NCBI RefSeq assembly: GCF_002979865.1
Contig: NZ_PCPZ01000002.1
Location: forward strand, 434,001 to 498,000
Length of the DNA stretch: 64,000 bases
Direction: 5' to 3'
Origin: Arthrobacter sp. MYb214
GTDB lineage: Bacteria; Actinomycetota; Actinomycetes; Actinomycetales; Micrococcaceae
Shown here: positions 53,486 to 62,861 of the stretch, in pieces
How positions within the stretch are numbered: position 1 is the first letter of the stretch
Layout of the letters: each line of letters opens with the position of its first letter
Program-made: the position numbers and the translations under genes
Notes under the pieces: model-generated
What the model was told of the DNA's origin: nothing
Database searches by the model: none
The model's input: the letters and a program-made list of their open reading frames with translations, nothing else

Positions 53486-55276
53486 ATGACTGACAATGAT
53501 TGCTTGTTGCAAGCCCGGAGCTGGTTCCATTCCTTGCAGATAGCGTTGGAAGCGGGTGACGCGCCAGCAGCTGTGCAGCTATTTTCGGAGGAGTGCTACT
53601 GGCGGGATCTGGCCTCGATGACATGGAACCTTCACACCAGCGAGGGCCGTGACGGGATCGAGAAGATGCTGCTTGGCGTTGAACGAGGCGCGTGGCCGCG
53701 GAACATCGAAGTCACCAGCGCACAAGAGGCTGACGGCGTCATTGAAGCCTGGTACACGTTCGAGAACGACGCATTCAACGGGCTTGGATTACTCCGCTTG
53801 CGCGATGGGAAGGCCTGGACCCTGCTGAGCACCGCGCAGGGCCTGCGCAAATTCCCCGAACCTGCTGGTCCGCGCCGCGAACTGGGCGCCGAGCACGGCG
53901 TAGCGATGAGCAAGGAAAACTGGCTTGATCGACGTACCGCGCAGCAGCAGTCCCTGGGGATCACCGACCAGCCCTACACGCTGATTGTCGGCGGCGGCCA
54001 AGGCGGCATAGGCTTGGCCGCTCGGCTCAAGCGCATGGGTGTTCCTGCCCTGGTCATCGATAGGCATCCGCGTCCCGGTGACCAATGGCGTTCGCGCTAC
54101 CATTCCTTGGCGCTGCACGATCCGGTCTGGTATGACCATATGCCCTACATTGATTTCCCCGACCACTGGCCGGTGTTCACGCCCAAGGACAAGATGGGGG
54201 ATTGGCTGGAAAGCTACACCAAGCTCATGGAGCTGGACTATTGGTCACTGACTGAAGCGACCAGCGCCCGGCAGGATCCGGAAGGAGAGAGGTGGATCGT
54301 CGAGGTAGAACGCGACGGAGTACCGTTGACCCTGCGTCCCATCCAGCTGGTGCTGGCCACCGGCATGTCCGGTATTCCGAACATTCCCCAGTACCCGGGA
54401 GCCGAGATCTTCAAAGGCGAGCAGAACCATTCCTCCAAGCATCCAGGCGGCGAACGGTACGCGGGCAAGAACGTCGTGGTTATCGGCGCCAACAACTCCG
54501 CACACGATATCTGCGCGGATCTGGTGCAAAACGGGGCCAAGCCGACTATGGTCCAACGTTCCAGCACGCATATCGTGCGCTCCGAATCGCTGATGAAGCA
54601 TGTGCTGGGCGGACTGTACTCGGAAGAAGCCCTCGCTGCCGGCATAGACCACAACAAGGCAGACCTGATCTTCGCCTCCATCCCGTACAAAGTCCTCCCG
54701 GAATTCCATAAGCCGGTCTTCGAGAAAATCCAGCAGGAAGACGCGCACTTCTACAAGTCGCTGGCGGATGCGGGATTCGAGCTGGACTTCGGCGACGACG
54801 GTTCAGGGCTGTTCCTCAAGTACCTGCGCCGCGGCTCGGGGTACTACATCAACATCGGTGCCAGCGAGCTGGTGGCCGACGGATCGATTGCTTTGGCCCA
54901 TGGCGAGGTATCGCACTTGACCGAAGAATCGGTGGTGCTGGCCGATGGCACTCGGCTGCCGGCGGACGCGGTGGTCTACGCCACCGGTTACGGCTCGATG
55001 AACGGATGGGCGGCGAAGCTCATCTCCCAGGAAGTCGCGGATGAAGTCGGAAAATGCTGGGGCCTGGGGTCGGGGACCGCTAAGGATCCGGGTCCATGGC
55101 AGGGGGAACTGCGCAATATGTGGAAGCCCACCAAGGTCAAGAACCTCTGGTTCCACGGAGGCAACCTGCACCAGTCCAGGCATTATTCGAAGTATCTGGG
55201 CTTGCAGCTCAAGGCACGGTACGAGGGCATCGGAACTCCGGTGTATGCGCTCGCCGAAACCTATCATCAATCCTGA
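53486..55276 (+). CDS. FAD-dependent monooxygenase with N-terminal SnoaL-like domain
   Basis: A 596-residue protein. Residues 1-125 resemble a SnoaL/NTF2-like domain (HSLQIALEAGDAPAAVQLFSEECYWRDL). From about 165 an FMO/Baeyer-Villiger-like fold follows: FAD motif VGGGQGGIGLAARL, the stretch ALHDPVWYDHMPYIDFPDHWP, the NADPH-motif VVIGANNSAHDICADL, and YATGYGSM near the end. It probably hydroxylates or oxygenates an organic substrate with NAD(P)H. The ATG follows a GAAGAGATG region. The gene after it is more than 600 bp away. Confidence 0.9.
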   Translation: MTDNDCLLQARSWFHSLQIALEAGDAPAAVQLFSEECYWRDLASMTWNLHTSEGRDGIEKMLLGVERGAWPRNIEVTSAQEADGVIEAWYTFENDAFNGLGLLRLRDGKAWTLLSTAQGLRKFPEPAGPRRELGAEHGVAMSKENWLDRRTAQQQSLGITDQPYTLIVGGGQGGIGLAARLKRMGVPALVIDRHPRPGDQWRSRYHSLALHDPVWYDHMPYIDFPDHWPVFTPKDKMGDWLESYTKLMELDYWSLTEATSARQDPEGERWIVEVERDGVPLTLRPIQLVLATGMSGIPNIPQYPGAEIFKGEQNHSSKHPGGERYAGKNVVVIGANNSAHDICADLVQNGAKPTMVQRSSTHIVRSESLMKHVLGGLYSEEALAAGIDHNKADLIFASIPYKVLPEFHKPVFEKIQQEDAHFYKSLADAGFELDFGDDGSGLFLKYLRRGSGYYINIGASELVADGSIALAHGEVSHLTEESVVLADGTRLPADAVVYATGYGSMNGWAAKLISQEVADEVGKCWGLGSGTAKDPGPWQGELRNMWKPTKVKNLWFHGGNLHQSRHYSKYLGLQLKARYEGIGTPVYALAETYHQS

Positions 55277-55881
55277 TAACACCGTTTCCCTGCCCGTGAA
55301 TCGGTTTCCCGGACCCGGAGCAAGCGCTGTATGGCGCTTCCTCCGGGTCACCCGCGCGTCTGCCACGTGGCGGTTTTCGGGCCTTATCCGGACGTTTCGT
55401 TGAACTGCAACGGACTGGAAATCGCACAACGAATTGAACGGAAAGCCGGATGAACCATGACTCCCACGCTCCTGGCACCTGCGCAGTTTATGAATCGGCG
55501 CAGACCGCGGATGCCGCAACAACGCCGGTGCACCGGCCTGCGCGCCGCAGCCGACCCAGCTGCACCATGCTTCCGCGTAAGCCTCGCCATGGGTGCTGGC
55601 AAGTACAAATCGGCGGGGAACTGGCACCCGACTGGGATGTCCTTTGCTGGCAGCGACTCAACGAAACAGAACCCTGCAGCGCCCACCATCTATCCAGAGG
55701 CCCGCATCCGGCCCCGGGCACGCAACACGATTCCGCGCAAGCCCTTGAATTTATTGGGAAGTGGCCGAAAGCTGTAGCATTGATTAAGGCCAATTTTGCG
55801 GCCAAAACCCATTTGATTTTGCATAGCTAGTCGGCATCCGAAAATATTTCTGAAGTCGACGGACGGAAAAGGACACCCCGA
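55277..55881. other. 600-bp non-coding stretch before proS, with a hairpin
   Basis: It contains a hairpin (GACCCGGAG 55312-55320 with CTCCGGGTC 55341-55349, with AAGCGC/GCGCTT inside), probably the terminator of the monooxygenase. The remainder has several short frames on both strands without ribosome binding sites or family resemblance, and must hold the proS promoter. Confidence 0.5.
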
Positions 55882-57669
55882 GTGGTTTTGAAGCTTTCCA
55901 CTACCTTCTTGCGCACCTTGCGTGAAGATCCGGTTGACGCCGAAGTCGCCAGCCACAAGTTGTTGGTACGCGCCGGTTACATCCGTCGTGCGGCCCCGGG
56001 CATCTACACCTGGTTGCCGTTGGGTTTGAAGGTCCTTGCGCGCGTTGAAGCTATTGTTCGCGAGGAAATGAACGCTATCGGCGGCCAGGAAGTCCACTTC
56101 CCAGCGCTGCTGCCACGTGACCCTTACGAACAGACCGGCCGTTGGACCGAATACGGCGAAGGCCTGTTCCGTCTCAAGGACCGCAAAGATGCAGACTACC
56201 TCTTGGCACCGACCCATGAGGAAATGTTCACGCTGCTGGTGAAGGATCTGTACAACTCGTACAAGGATCTTCCGGTCTACCTGTACCAGATCCAGAACAA
56301 GTACCGCGACGAAGCACGTCCACGCGCGGGCCTGCTGCGTGGCCGCGAATTCATCATGAAGGATTCGTACTCCTTCAACATCGATGATGAAGGCCTGGAC
56401 GAAGCCTACATGGCTCACCGCGGCGCCTACCTGAAGATCTTCGAGCGCCTGGGTCTGGAAGTTATTCCGGTCTTCGCGCAGGCTGGTGCCATGGGCGGCT
56501 CCAAGTCCGAGGAATTCCTGCATCCAACAGCTATTGGCGAGGATACCTTCGTCCGTTCGGCCGGCGGTTACGCAGCCAACGTGGAAGCTGTCACCACCGT
56601 AGTGCCAGCGTCCATCGATTACGCCAACGCACCTGCGTTCGAAGTTGTCGATACCCCGGATACCCCGACCATCGAGACGCTGGTTGCCGCGGCCAACGAG
56701 CTGCGCCCACGCGAGTCCGGTGCTTGGGAAGCCAAGGACACCCTGAAAAACGTTGTCCTGGCGGTCACCGATCCAGAAGGCAACCGCCAGTTGGTAGTCA
56801 TCGGTGTTCCAGGCGACCGCCAGGTGGACCTGAAGCGTGTCGAAGCTACCGTGGGTGCCCCGCTGGGCATCATCGGCGAGGTCCAGGTTGAAGCCGCTAG
56901 CGGTGAAGACTTGGCCAAGCACCCGGAATTGATTGCCGGCTACATCGGCCCAGGCAACGGCCTGGATCAGGCTGTTCTGGGTACCGAAGGCACCAGCGGC
57001 ATCACCTACCTGGTTGATCCTCGCGTAGTATCCGGTACCTCGTGGATCACCGGCGCCAACGAAAAGGGCAAGCACGTTTTCGGCTTGGTGGCCGAGCGCG
57101 ACTTCGGCTTTGACGGCACCATCGAGTCGGTCAACGTGCTAGAGGGCGACCCGGCACCGGACGGCTCGGGCCCATTGCGCACCGAACGCGGTATCGAAAT
57201 GGGTCATATCTTCCAGCTTGGCCGCAAGTACGCTGAGGCTCTGGATCTGCGGGTCCTGGACCAGAACGGCAAGCTGAAGGTTGTCACCATGGGCTCCTAC
57301 GGCATTGGCGTCACCCGTGCGGTAGCAGCACTGGCCGAGGCTTACCATGACGAAAACGGTCTGGCATGGCCAAAGCAGGTTGCTCCAGCCGACGTCCACA
57401 TGGTCGTTACCGGCAAGGGCCCAGAACTGCTTGAGGCTGCTGAGAAGTTGGCCTCAGAACTAGAATCGGCCGGTTTGGAAGTTATCTTGGATGACCGTCC
57501 AAAGGTGTCCGCGGGCGTGAAGTTCTCGGATGCAGAACTGATCGGCATTCCAACCATCGTTGTTGTGGGCCGTGGACTTGCTGAGGGCGTAGTTGAGGTC
57601 AAGGATCGTGCCACCGGCGAACGCCGCGATGTCAAGGTCGAGGACGTTGTCGCTGAGCTGAGCGCCTAA
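55882..57669 (+). CDS. proS: Prolyl-tRNA synthetase, bacterial type
   Basis: A 595-residue class II synthetase charging tRNA-Pro. Motif 2 region [25 protein letters not shown], an editing (INS) domain about 220-400 typical of bacterial ProRS, motif 3 [16 protein letters not shown], and an anticodon-binding C-terminus. GTG start with AAGGA eight bases upstream. Its order near nusA/infB matches other actinobacteria. Confidence 0.98.
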   Translation: MVLKLSTTFLRTLREDPVDAEVASHKLLVRAGYIRRAAPGIYTWLPLGLKVLARVEAIVREEMNAIGGQEVHFPALLPRDPYEQTGRWTEYGEGLFRLKDRKDADYLLAPTHEEMFTLLVKDLYNSYKDLPVYLYQIQNKYRDEARPRAGLLRGREFIMKDSYSFNIDDEGLDEAYMAHRGAYLKIFERLGLEVIPVFAQAGAMGGSKSEEFLHPTAIGEDTFVRSAGGYAANVEAVTTVVPASIDYANAPAFEVVDTPDTPTIETLVAAANELRPRESGAWEAKDTLKNVVLAVTDPEGNRQLVVIGVPGDRQVDLKRVEATVGAPLGIIGEVQVEAASGEDLAKHPELIAGYIGPGNGLDQAVLGTEGTSGITYLVDPRVVSGTSWITGANEKGKHVFGLVAERDFGFDGTIESVNVLEGDPAPDGSGPLRTERGIEMGHIFQLGRKYAEALDLRVLDQNGKLKVVTMGSYGIGVTRAVAALAEAYHDENGLAWPKQVAPADVHMVVTGKGPELLEAAEKLASELESAGLEVILDDRPKVSAGVKFSDAELIGIPTIVVVGRGLAEGVVEVKDRATGERRDVKVEDVVAELSA

Positions 57670-57706
57670 AAGGCTGTAGCCAATAACTCAATAGGGGAGT
57701 AGCGCG

Positions 57707-58519
57707 GTGCAAGAGTTCTTGGAATTGCTGTCCGTCAACGGTGAACCCGTCTCCTTCTGGCCCCTGGTGTTGCTGCTTCTTGCAGCTTTGGGCGCTGGAT
57801 GGATTGACGCGGTAGTTGGCGGTGGCGGCCTGATTCAATTGCCCGCGCTGCTTCTTTTCCCCGGCATCACCCCGGTGCAGGCGCTGGCCACGAATAAGCT
57901 GGGCTCAATCTTCGGAACGGCTACCAGCGCGGTGACGTACTACCGGCGCACCAGCCCGGATTTGAAGACCGCTATTCCGATGGCATTGACTGCCATGCTC
58001 GGTGCCTTCGGCGGAGCTGCGCTGGCCACAATTCTTCCCTCTGGAGCCATTCAGCCCATCATTATCGCAGCGCTCATTGCGGTGCTGCTGTTCACGATCC
58101 TGAAGCCCAAAGCCGGGGAGCTGTCGCGCCTGCGCTACGCCGGGCATGGGCATTATCTTCGAGCCATCCTGATTGGGCTGCTGATTGGCGGCTACGACGG
58201 GATGATCGGTCCCGGGACTGGATCGTTCTTGATCATCGCCATGGTGACAGTGCTGGGCTACAACTTCTTGCAGTCCTCCGCCAAGGCGAAGATCGTTAAC
58301 CTTTGCACCAACGCAGGTGCTCTGCTGCTCTTCATCCCCACGGGGCACGTCCTAGTCGCATTAGGCCTGGCCATGGGCGTGATGAATATGCTTGGCGGTT
58401 ATCTCGGGGCGCGCATGGCGATCTCAAAGGGCAGCGCCTTTATTCGCATTGTTTTCGTGATCGTCGTTTCGGCACTGATTATCAAGCTCGGCTCGGACCT
58501 GATCCTCGCCGGCAAGTGA
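57707..58519 (+). CDS. TauE/SafE-family sulfite/organosulfonate exporter-like protein
   Basis: A 270-residue protein with about eight helices. The two family repeats are visible (GAGWIDAVVGGGGLIQLPALLLFPGITPVQALATNKL and IGGYDGMIGPGTGSFLIIAMV). Members export anions such as sulfite or act as general permeases. GTG start with GGGGAG seven bases upstream. It follows proS by 37 bp and may be cotranscribed. Confidence 0.9.
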   Translation: MQEFLELLSVNGEPVSFWPLVLLLLAALGAGWIDAVVGGGGLIQLPALLLFPGITPVQALATNKLGSIFGTATSAVTYYRRTSPDLKTAIPMALTAMLGAFGGAALATILPSGAIQPIIIAALIAVLLFTILKPKAGELSRLRYAGHGHYLRAILIGLLIGGYDGMIGPGTGSFLIIAMVTVLGYNFLQSSAKAKIVNLCTNAGALLLFIPTGHVLVALGLAMGVMNMLGGYLGARMAISKGSAFIRIVFVIVVSALIIKLGSDLILAGK

Positions 58520-58524
58520 GAGCT

Positions 58525-58971
58525 TTAGCGGCCGCTAGCCGCTGATGTGTCGATTGGCGGGTATCCGGCGTAGTGCTGGACATGCTGGGGTTCAATGGCA
58601 TGGACCATGGAACTGGTCGCCATTTGCGCGATCCTGAAAGTCAAGAAGCTGGAACCCATTGCAGTTTTGTAGAGTTGGGAAACCGTAGTGTGGCTTTCCA
58701 GGGGATCTACAACCTGCAACGCTGTGCAACCGATGGATACATACAGGAACCACAAATCGTTGTTCGCCGGATCGAGAGTAGCGATCAGCGCTGGCGGCTG
58801 ATGCGCGGCCACGAGCGACATGACGTCGTTGACTGTTTCCTCAGGTTGCGCAATGACAATAGGCATGCCCTGGACCCAACCATGTGAACTGAGTTGCGCC
58901 CGACCTTGCCTTGAACCGATCACTTCGCTGACCAGTTCTGCTGTCTTCGAACGCATGAATTGACCTGACAT
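58525..58971 (-). CDS. Protein of unknown function, 148 residues
   Basis: An orphan gene with a clear ribosome binding site (GGAGGTTGGGTA before the ATG at 58971). It has a helical start (FMRSKTAELVSEVIG), a strand-rich middle with LDPANNDLWFLYVSIGCTALQVVDP and a His-rich tail (MVHAIEPQHVQHYAGYPP). I recognise no family. It converges on the TauE gene (stop codons six bases apart), with no terminator between. Confidence 0.7.
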   Translation of the reverse strand: MSGQFMRSKTAELVSEVIGSRQGRAQLSSHGWVQGMPIVIAQPEETVNDVMSLVAAHQPPALIATLDPANNDLWFLYVSIGCTALQVVDPLESHTTVSQLYKTAMGSSFLTFRIAQMATSSMVHAIEPQHVQHYAGYPPIDTSAASGR

Positions 58972-59421
58972 TACCCAACCTCCAATTGACGACCTAGCCA
59001 CAAGTTGTTAGTTCCCCAATAAGTGGAAGAAAGCGGAGAATTCCGCTCCGTGTTATTGGAGCCAAATTCCGTATCTCAAGCACTTGTTATTCACGATAGC
59101 CCCTTTCGGCGCGAATATCGAGAGCCAGTGAATAGGAACGAGATTCATATATCTTTGGAGTCATTCCATGGCGGAGGAAATGGTGGTCGTTGATAAATTG
59201 GTTTCGAGTAATACCGCGCAAAACCCGCATGCCATATGCGGGTTATATCTTATAGTGCGGATGGAAATCACGGATCATCCGTGAATTTTAGTGCGCCTCG
59301 CGCTGTTTTGGCTCTACCCGAACCCGTGCTCTATTTCGACTCAGGGCAATTAGCAGTCGTGATTATTTCGTGATAATTCAACGAAACGTGAAATACGGCT
59401 GAATTCTAGCTGAATCCAAAA
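58972..59421. other. AT-rich 450-bp stretch with two hairpins
   Basis: No gene is visible. Two perfect small inverted repeats are seen: AACCCGCAT (59222-59230) with ATGCGGGTT (59236-59244), and TCACGGA (59268-59274) with TCCGTGA (59278-59284). The base composition is noticeably lower in GC than the surrounding genes, suggesting a promoter region, a foreign remnant, or a regulatory RNA. Confidence 0.5.
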
Positions 59422-60495
59422 CTATTTGCCGACTTCGCCAGTCTCCAAGATGCGGTATTCCTCATTCGATCCCTGCTGGCCATTGAGAGTCTGGAAAGCG
59501 ACGGCGGAAATTTTTGCGCCGGCTGCACCATCGCTAACGCCCGCTGCTACGACCAATGCATCAGCAAAATCCCCTTCGGCTTCCGCGGATAGGGCAGCCA
59601 GGTCTTCGAGGCCGCCTTCGGGTAGCGCATAGGCGGGTTCACGCAGGTCTGCGCACTGTTCGTCAACGGTCGCACGCAGGCCGCGAAGCTGGCGTCCCAG
59701 CTCGCTGCGTCGAGCTTCGACGGCTTCCTTGGCGCTGTCGGCACCACGTGCAGCCGTGAGCTGCAGAAGGAAATCTAGTGCATAGCCGCGGTCCAGGGCC
59801 CGGGCGACGGCCGTTGGTTCGATGTTCTGCGCTTCGGTGATTTCCTTCACGGGGTCCAGCAGCTCCTCATTAGGCAGGCAGGCTACTGGCTGGTCTTTCT
59901 GCTCTTCTTCACCCGAGACTGCACTCAGTGGCAAGGCCAAGTCCACATCACGCTCTTCTCCCAAAGATGCAACAGCGCTGCGGGCGTCCAGGTTGATCTG
60001 GAAAGCAATCTGGGCCAGCTTCGAATCCCTGGACAGCGATGGTTCTGCAAAGGCAGGCATCGCTGACGATGCGTCGGCGACATTCGTGGCAAGCGCAACC
60101 AGCGCGTCGGGGGAGAAGGTTTGCGGCAATGCCGCAGGCTCTTGGTCGTCGAAGCGCAATTCACCGAGCACCGCTGACCCCTGCGACAAGGAAGTCGCCA
60201 ATGCGGATAGCCTCGAAGCGTTATCCTCGGGTGCCAGCTGGGCCAAGGCATGGGCCTGAGATGCCAGGTCTGCCAGCTTTGCCCCGTATTCCCACATCAT
60301 GCGGGCATCGGCGCTGGCCTCATTGACCTGTTCGGGCAGGCCCCGCTCCACCAGGGCGCCTCGGAAGATGGTGCTGCCAATGCCCCACGTCACGGCAAGG
60401 GCAACTGCACCAGCCAGTACCGGAGCAATCCAGCCTGGAGCGCGGCGTACTTGCCTGTCGGTGCGACGGGCGGAATGGGGCGATTTTTCAGTCAT
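59422..60495 (-). CDS. Membrane-anchored protein of unknown function
   Basis: A 357-residue protein. A short basic N-terminus is followed by one membrane helix (about 22-44: IAPVLAGAVALAVTWGIGSTIF), then a long Ala/Glu-rich, probably helical outer part; a C-terminal helical region (about 230-330) resembles ferritin-like (DUF4439-type) domains by composition. Actinobacteria often have such a gene divergent from rimP. C-terminal residues AAGAKISAVAFQTL are ordinary. No function is assigned. Confidence 0.75.
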   Translation of the reverse strand: MTEKSPHSARRTDRQVRRAPGWIAPVLAGAVALAVTWGIGSTIFRGALVERGLPEQVNEASADARMMWEYGAKLADLASQAHALAQLAPEDNASRLSALATSLSQGSAVLGELRFDDQEPAALPQTFSPDALVALATNVADASSAMPAFAEPSLSRDSKLAQIAFQINLDARSAVASLGEERDVDLALPLSAVSGEEEQKDQPVACLPNEELLDPVKEITEAQNIEPTAVARALDRGYALDFLLQLTAARGADSAKEAVEARRSELGRQLRGLRATVDEQCADLREPAYALPEGGLEDLAALSAEAEGDFADALVVAAGVSDGAAGAKISAVAFQTLNGQQGSNEEYRILETGEVGK

Positions 60496-60670
60496 AGCGT
60501 TTCGATCATGCCATGATCAATGCAGGTAAAGAGGGCAATAGCGGTGTCGAGCGCCACGATGGATAGAAAATGGGCGTGAGTTCCTTCACCTGTGCCCGTT
60601 TAGATGTTCTCAATGAGCGGAACGCAATATAGGCTTAACGGACAACATCGAATAGCGTGGGAGGATATCC

Positions 60671-61237
60671 ATGACCGGAATGCCGGCCGATACCGAACAG
60701 GAAGCGCAGCGTCTGACTGCATTGCTCTCCAAGGAAGTAGAATCCCACGGGCTTCTCCTGGAGGAAGTCGCCTTGCGTCCCTCCGGCAAGCAGATGATCG
60801 TGCAGATCATCGTCGACAAGGCCGACGGTCACGAAACGCTGACTCTCGATGAACTTGGTGAAGTTACCACCACCATCTCCAACGCTCTGGACAAGGACGC
60901 CGTCTACGCATCGTCGGCTCCTTACGAACTCGAAGTCAGTTCCCCAGGACTCTCCCGCCCATTGACTGCCCAGCGCCACTGGATCCGCGCCCTCAACCGC
61001 ATGGTCAAGATTTCGCTGGCCGACGGCACGAAGCTTCGCGGGCGCCTGCTTGAGGTCAACGACGGCGACGTGTTGATTGCTGAGCACCGCGAGCCGGCCA
61101 AGAAGGGCATGAAGGTCAAGGTGCTCGATCCTGCGGCCTATGCCTTTGAAAATATCCGTAAAGCTGTTGTCGATCCAGAGCTGAACTTCGATGACGCACT
61201 ATTTGACACTGCCGATACTGAAGATTTGGAGGGCTAA
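60671..61237 (+). CDS. rimP: Ribosome maturation factor RimP
   Basis: A 188-residue RimP needed for 30S maturation. Motifs GLLLEEVALRPSGKQMIVQIIVDKADGH and SPGLSRPLTAQRHWIRALNR are clear. GGAGG lies six bases upstream of the ATG. rimP-nusA-ylxR-infB is the common bacterial order; the nusA GTG follows two bases after its stop. Confidence 0.97.
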   Translation: MTGMPADTEQEAQRLTALLSKEVESHGLLLEEVALRPSGKQMIVQIIVDKADGHETLTLDELGEVTTTISNALDKDAVYASSAPYELEVSSPGLSRPLTAQRHWIRALNRMVKISLADGTKLRGRLLEVNDGDVLIAEHREPAKKGMKVKVLDPAAYAFENIRKAVVDPELNFDDALFDTADTEDLEG

Positions 61238-61239
61238 GC

Positions 61240-62223
61240 GTGGATATCGATCTGAATGCGCTGCGCATCCTGGAAAAAGACCGCGACATCCCAATGGATG
61301 TTTTGATTCCGACCATCGAGTCGGCACTGCTGCTGGCTTACAACAAGACCGAAGGCGCCATGCCTGGCGCCCGCGCGCACATTGAGCGCAGCAACGGCCA
61401 TGTGGCGATCCTGGTAGAGGACCGCGACAACGCCGGCGTGCTGCTGGGCGAATTCGACGACACCCCGCACGGTTTCGGCCGCATCGCCGCCTCCACCGCC
61501 CGCCAGGTAATCATGCAGCGCCTGCGTGAAGCTGAAGATGCGCAGGTTGTCGGCGAGTTCGCAGCCCGCGTTGGCACCCTGATCTCCGGCGTCATCCAGC
61601 AGGGCTACTCCTCGCATATGGTGCAGGTCAAGATCGGTGATCTGGAAGCGCTGCTGCCACCAGTTGAGCAGTCCCCAGGCGAGAAGTACCAGCACGGAAA
61701 CCGCCTGCGCGCCTACGTTGTTTCCGCTGAGCGCGGCAACAAGGGCCCAGCCGTTACCCTGTCCCGTTCCCACCCGAACCTGGTTCGCCTGCTGTTCGAA
61801 ATGGAAGTTCCAGAAATCGCTGACGGCACCGTCACGGTCGAGGCACTGGCTCGTGAAGCTGGCCACCGTACCAAGATTGCTGTGCGCGCAACCAAGGCCG
61901 GTGTCAACGCCAAGGGCGCTTGCATCGGTGAAATGGGAACCCGCGTGCGCGCCGTGATGAACGAACTGAACGACGAGAAGATCGACATCGTTGACTACAA
62001 CGAGGATCCAGCGAAGTTCATCGCCGCGGCCCTGTCTCCATCGAAGGTCGTCTCGGTAGAGATCCTGGACGAAGCCGAACGCCGTGCTCGCGTGGTTGTT
62101 CCCGACTCCCAGCTCTCGCTGGCAATCGGCAAGGAAGGCCAGAACGCTCGCCTTGCTGCCAAGTTGACCGGCTGGCGCATTGACATCCTGGCTGCCTCGG
62201 GCGGCAAGGAACCGCAGCTCTAA
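61240..62223 (+). CDS. nusA: Transcription termination/antitermination factor NusA
   Basis: A 327-residue NusA: N-terminal RNA polymerase-binding domain, an S1 domain about 130-200, then two KH domains ([56 protein letters not shown] is the second). The length is that of actinobacterial NusA without the extra C-terminal repeats. GTG start overlaps the rimP end. Confidence 0.97.
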   Translation: MDIDLNALRILEKDRDIPMDVLIPTIESALLLAYNKTEGAMPGARAHIERSNGHVAILVEDRDNAGVLLGEFDDTPHGFGRIAASTARQVIMQRLREAEDAQVVGEFAARVGTLISGVIQQGYSSHMVQVKIGDLEALLPPVEQSPGEKYQHGNRLRAYVVSAERGNKGPAVTLSRSHPNLVRLLFEMEVPEIADGTVTVEALAREAGHRTKIAVRATKAGVNAKGACIGEMGTRVRAVMNELNDEKIDIVDYNEDPAKFIAAALSPSKVVSVEILDEAERRARVVVPDSQLSLAIGKEGQNARLAAKLTGWRIDILAASGGKEPQL

Positions 62224-62364
62224 GCAGCTGCGGGAAATAATTCCAGTTCAGCGTGTTGGAAGCCTAGCTGCGTGTGAGCCACAACTCATGCGTGCTATGG
62301 CGTCCAAACGCGCTAGACTAGTAGATGGCTCGTAATAACTAGGGAAGGTGGCGACGGCGCTCGC

Positions 62365-62685
62365 ATGAAGCTGCATCAGCAACGCACGTGCATTGGCTGT
62401 CGAACCGTAACCAGTAAAAATGAGCTGCTCCGTTGGGTCCTGAAAGACGGTACACCGCTGCATGCGGTGAGTTTGGATCAACAGGGTTCCGCTTCCGGGC
62501 GGGGCACTTGGACCCACGGCACCGAAAAGTGTGTGCAGCAAGCGGTGCAGCGCCGGGCGTTCGCGCGGGCCTTCAGGTCTGCGGTAGACGATTCGCAGGT
62601 GCTGCAGGAATTCACTGCATACGAAGATCAGCTGGCAAGCAACCAGCTATCTGGCAAACATGATGAAAGCGGGTCAGAAATCTGA
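62365..62685 (+). CDS. ylxR: YlxR-family RNA-binding/nucleoid-associated protein
   Basis: A 106-residue DUF448 protein, with the family marks RTCIGCRTV and GSASGRGTW. YlxR proteins are RNA-binding or nucleoid-associated and often regulate metabolism. Start ATG 62365, with no obvious close ribosome binding site beyond GGGAAGG 17 bases upstream. Confidence 0.93.
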   Translation: MKLHQQRTCIGCRTVTSKNELLRWVLKDGTPLHAVSLDQQGSASGRGTWTHGTEKCVQQAVQRRAFARAFRSAVDDSQVLQEFTAYEDQLASNQLSGKHDESGSEI

Positions 62686-62861
62686 TGGCAACCCGATGAG
62701 TCGGCAATGCTGAGCGCACAACGATGAACAATCAGTTCTGCGTGATCCACCGTGCGACGGAAGAATTTCACGAATTACACAGCTGATCTGCCAGACCGCT
62801 GATCTAAAGATTTATCTTTTGATACCGGGGTTTGAGCAGATCACATCGACACAGGAGAGAT

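Noticed and set aside
55690-57075. Minus-strand frame of 461 codons
   Set aside because: Antisense of proS; no ribosome site and no recognisable domain.
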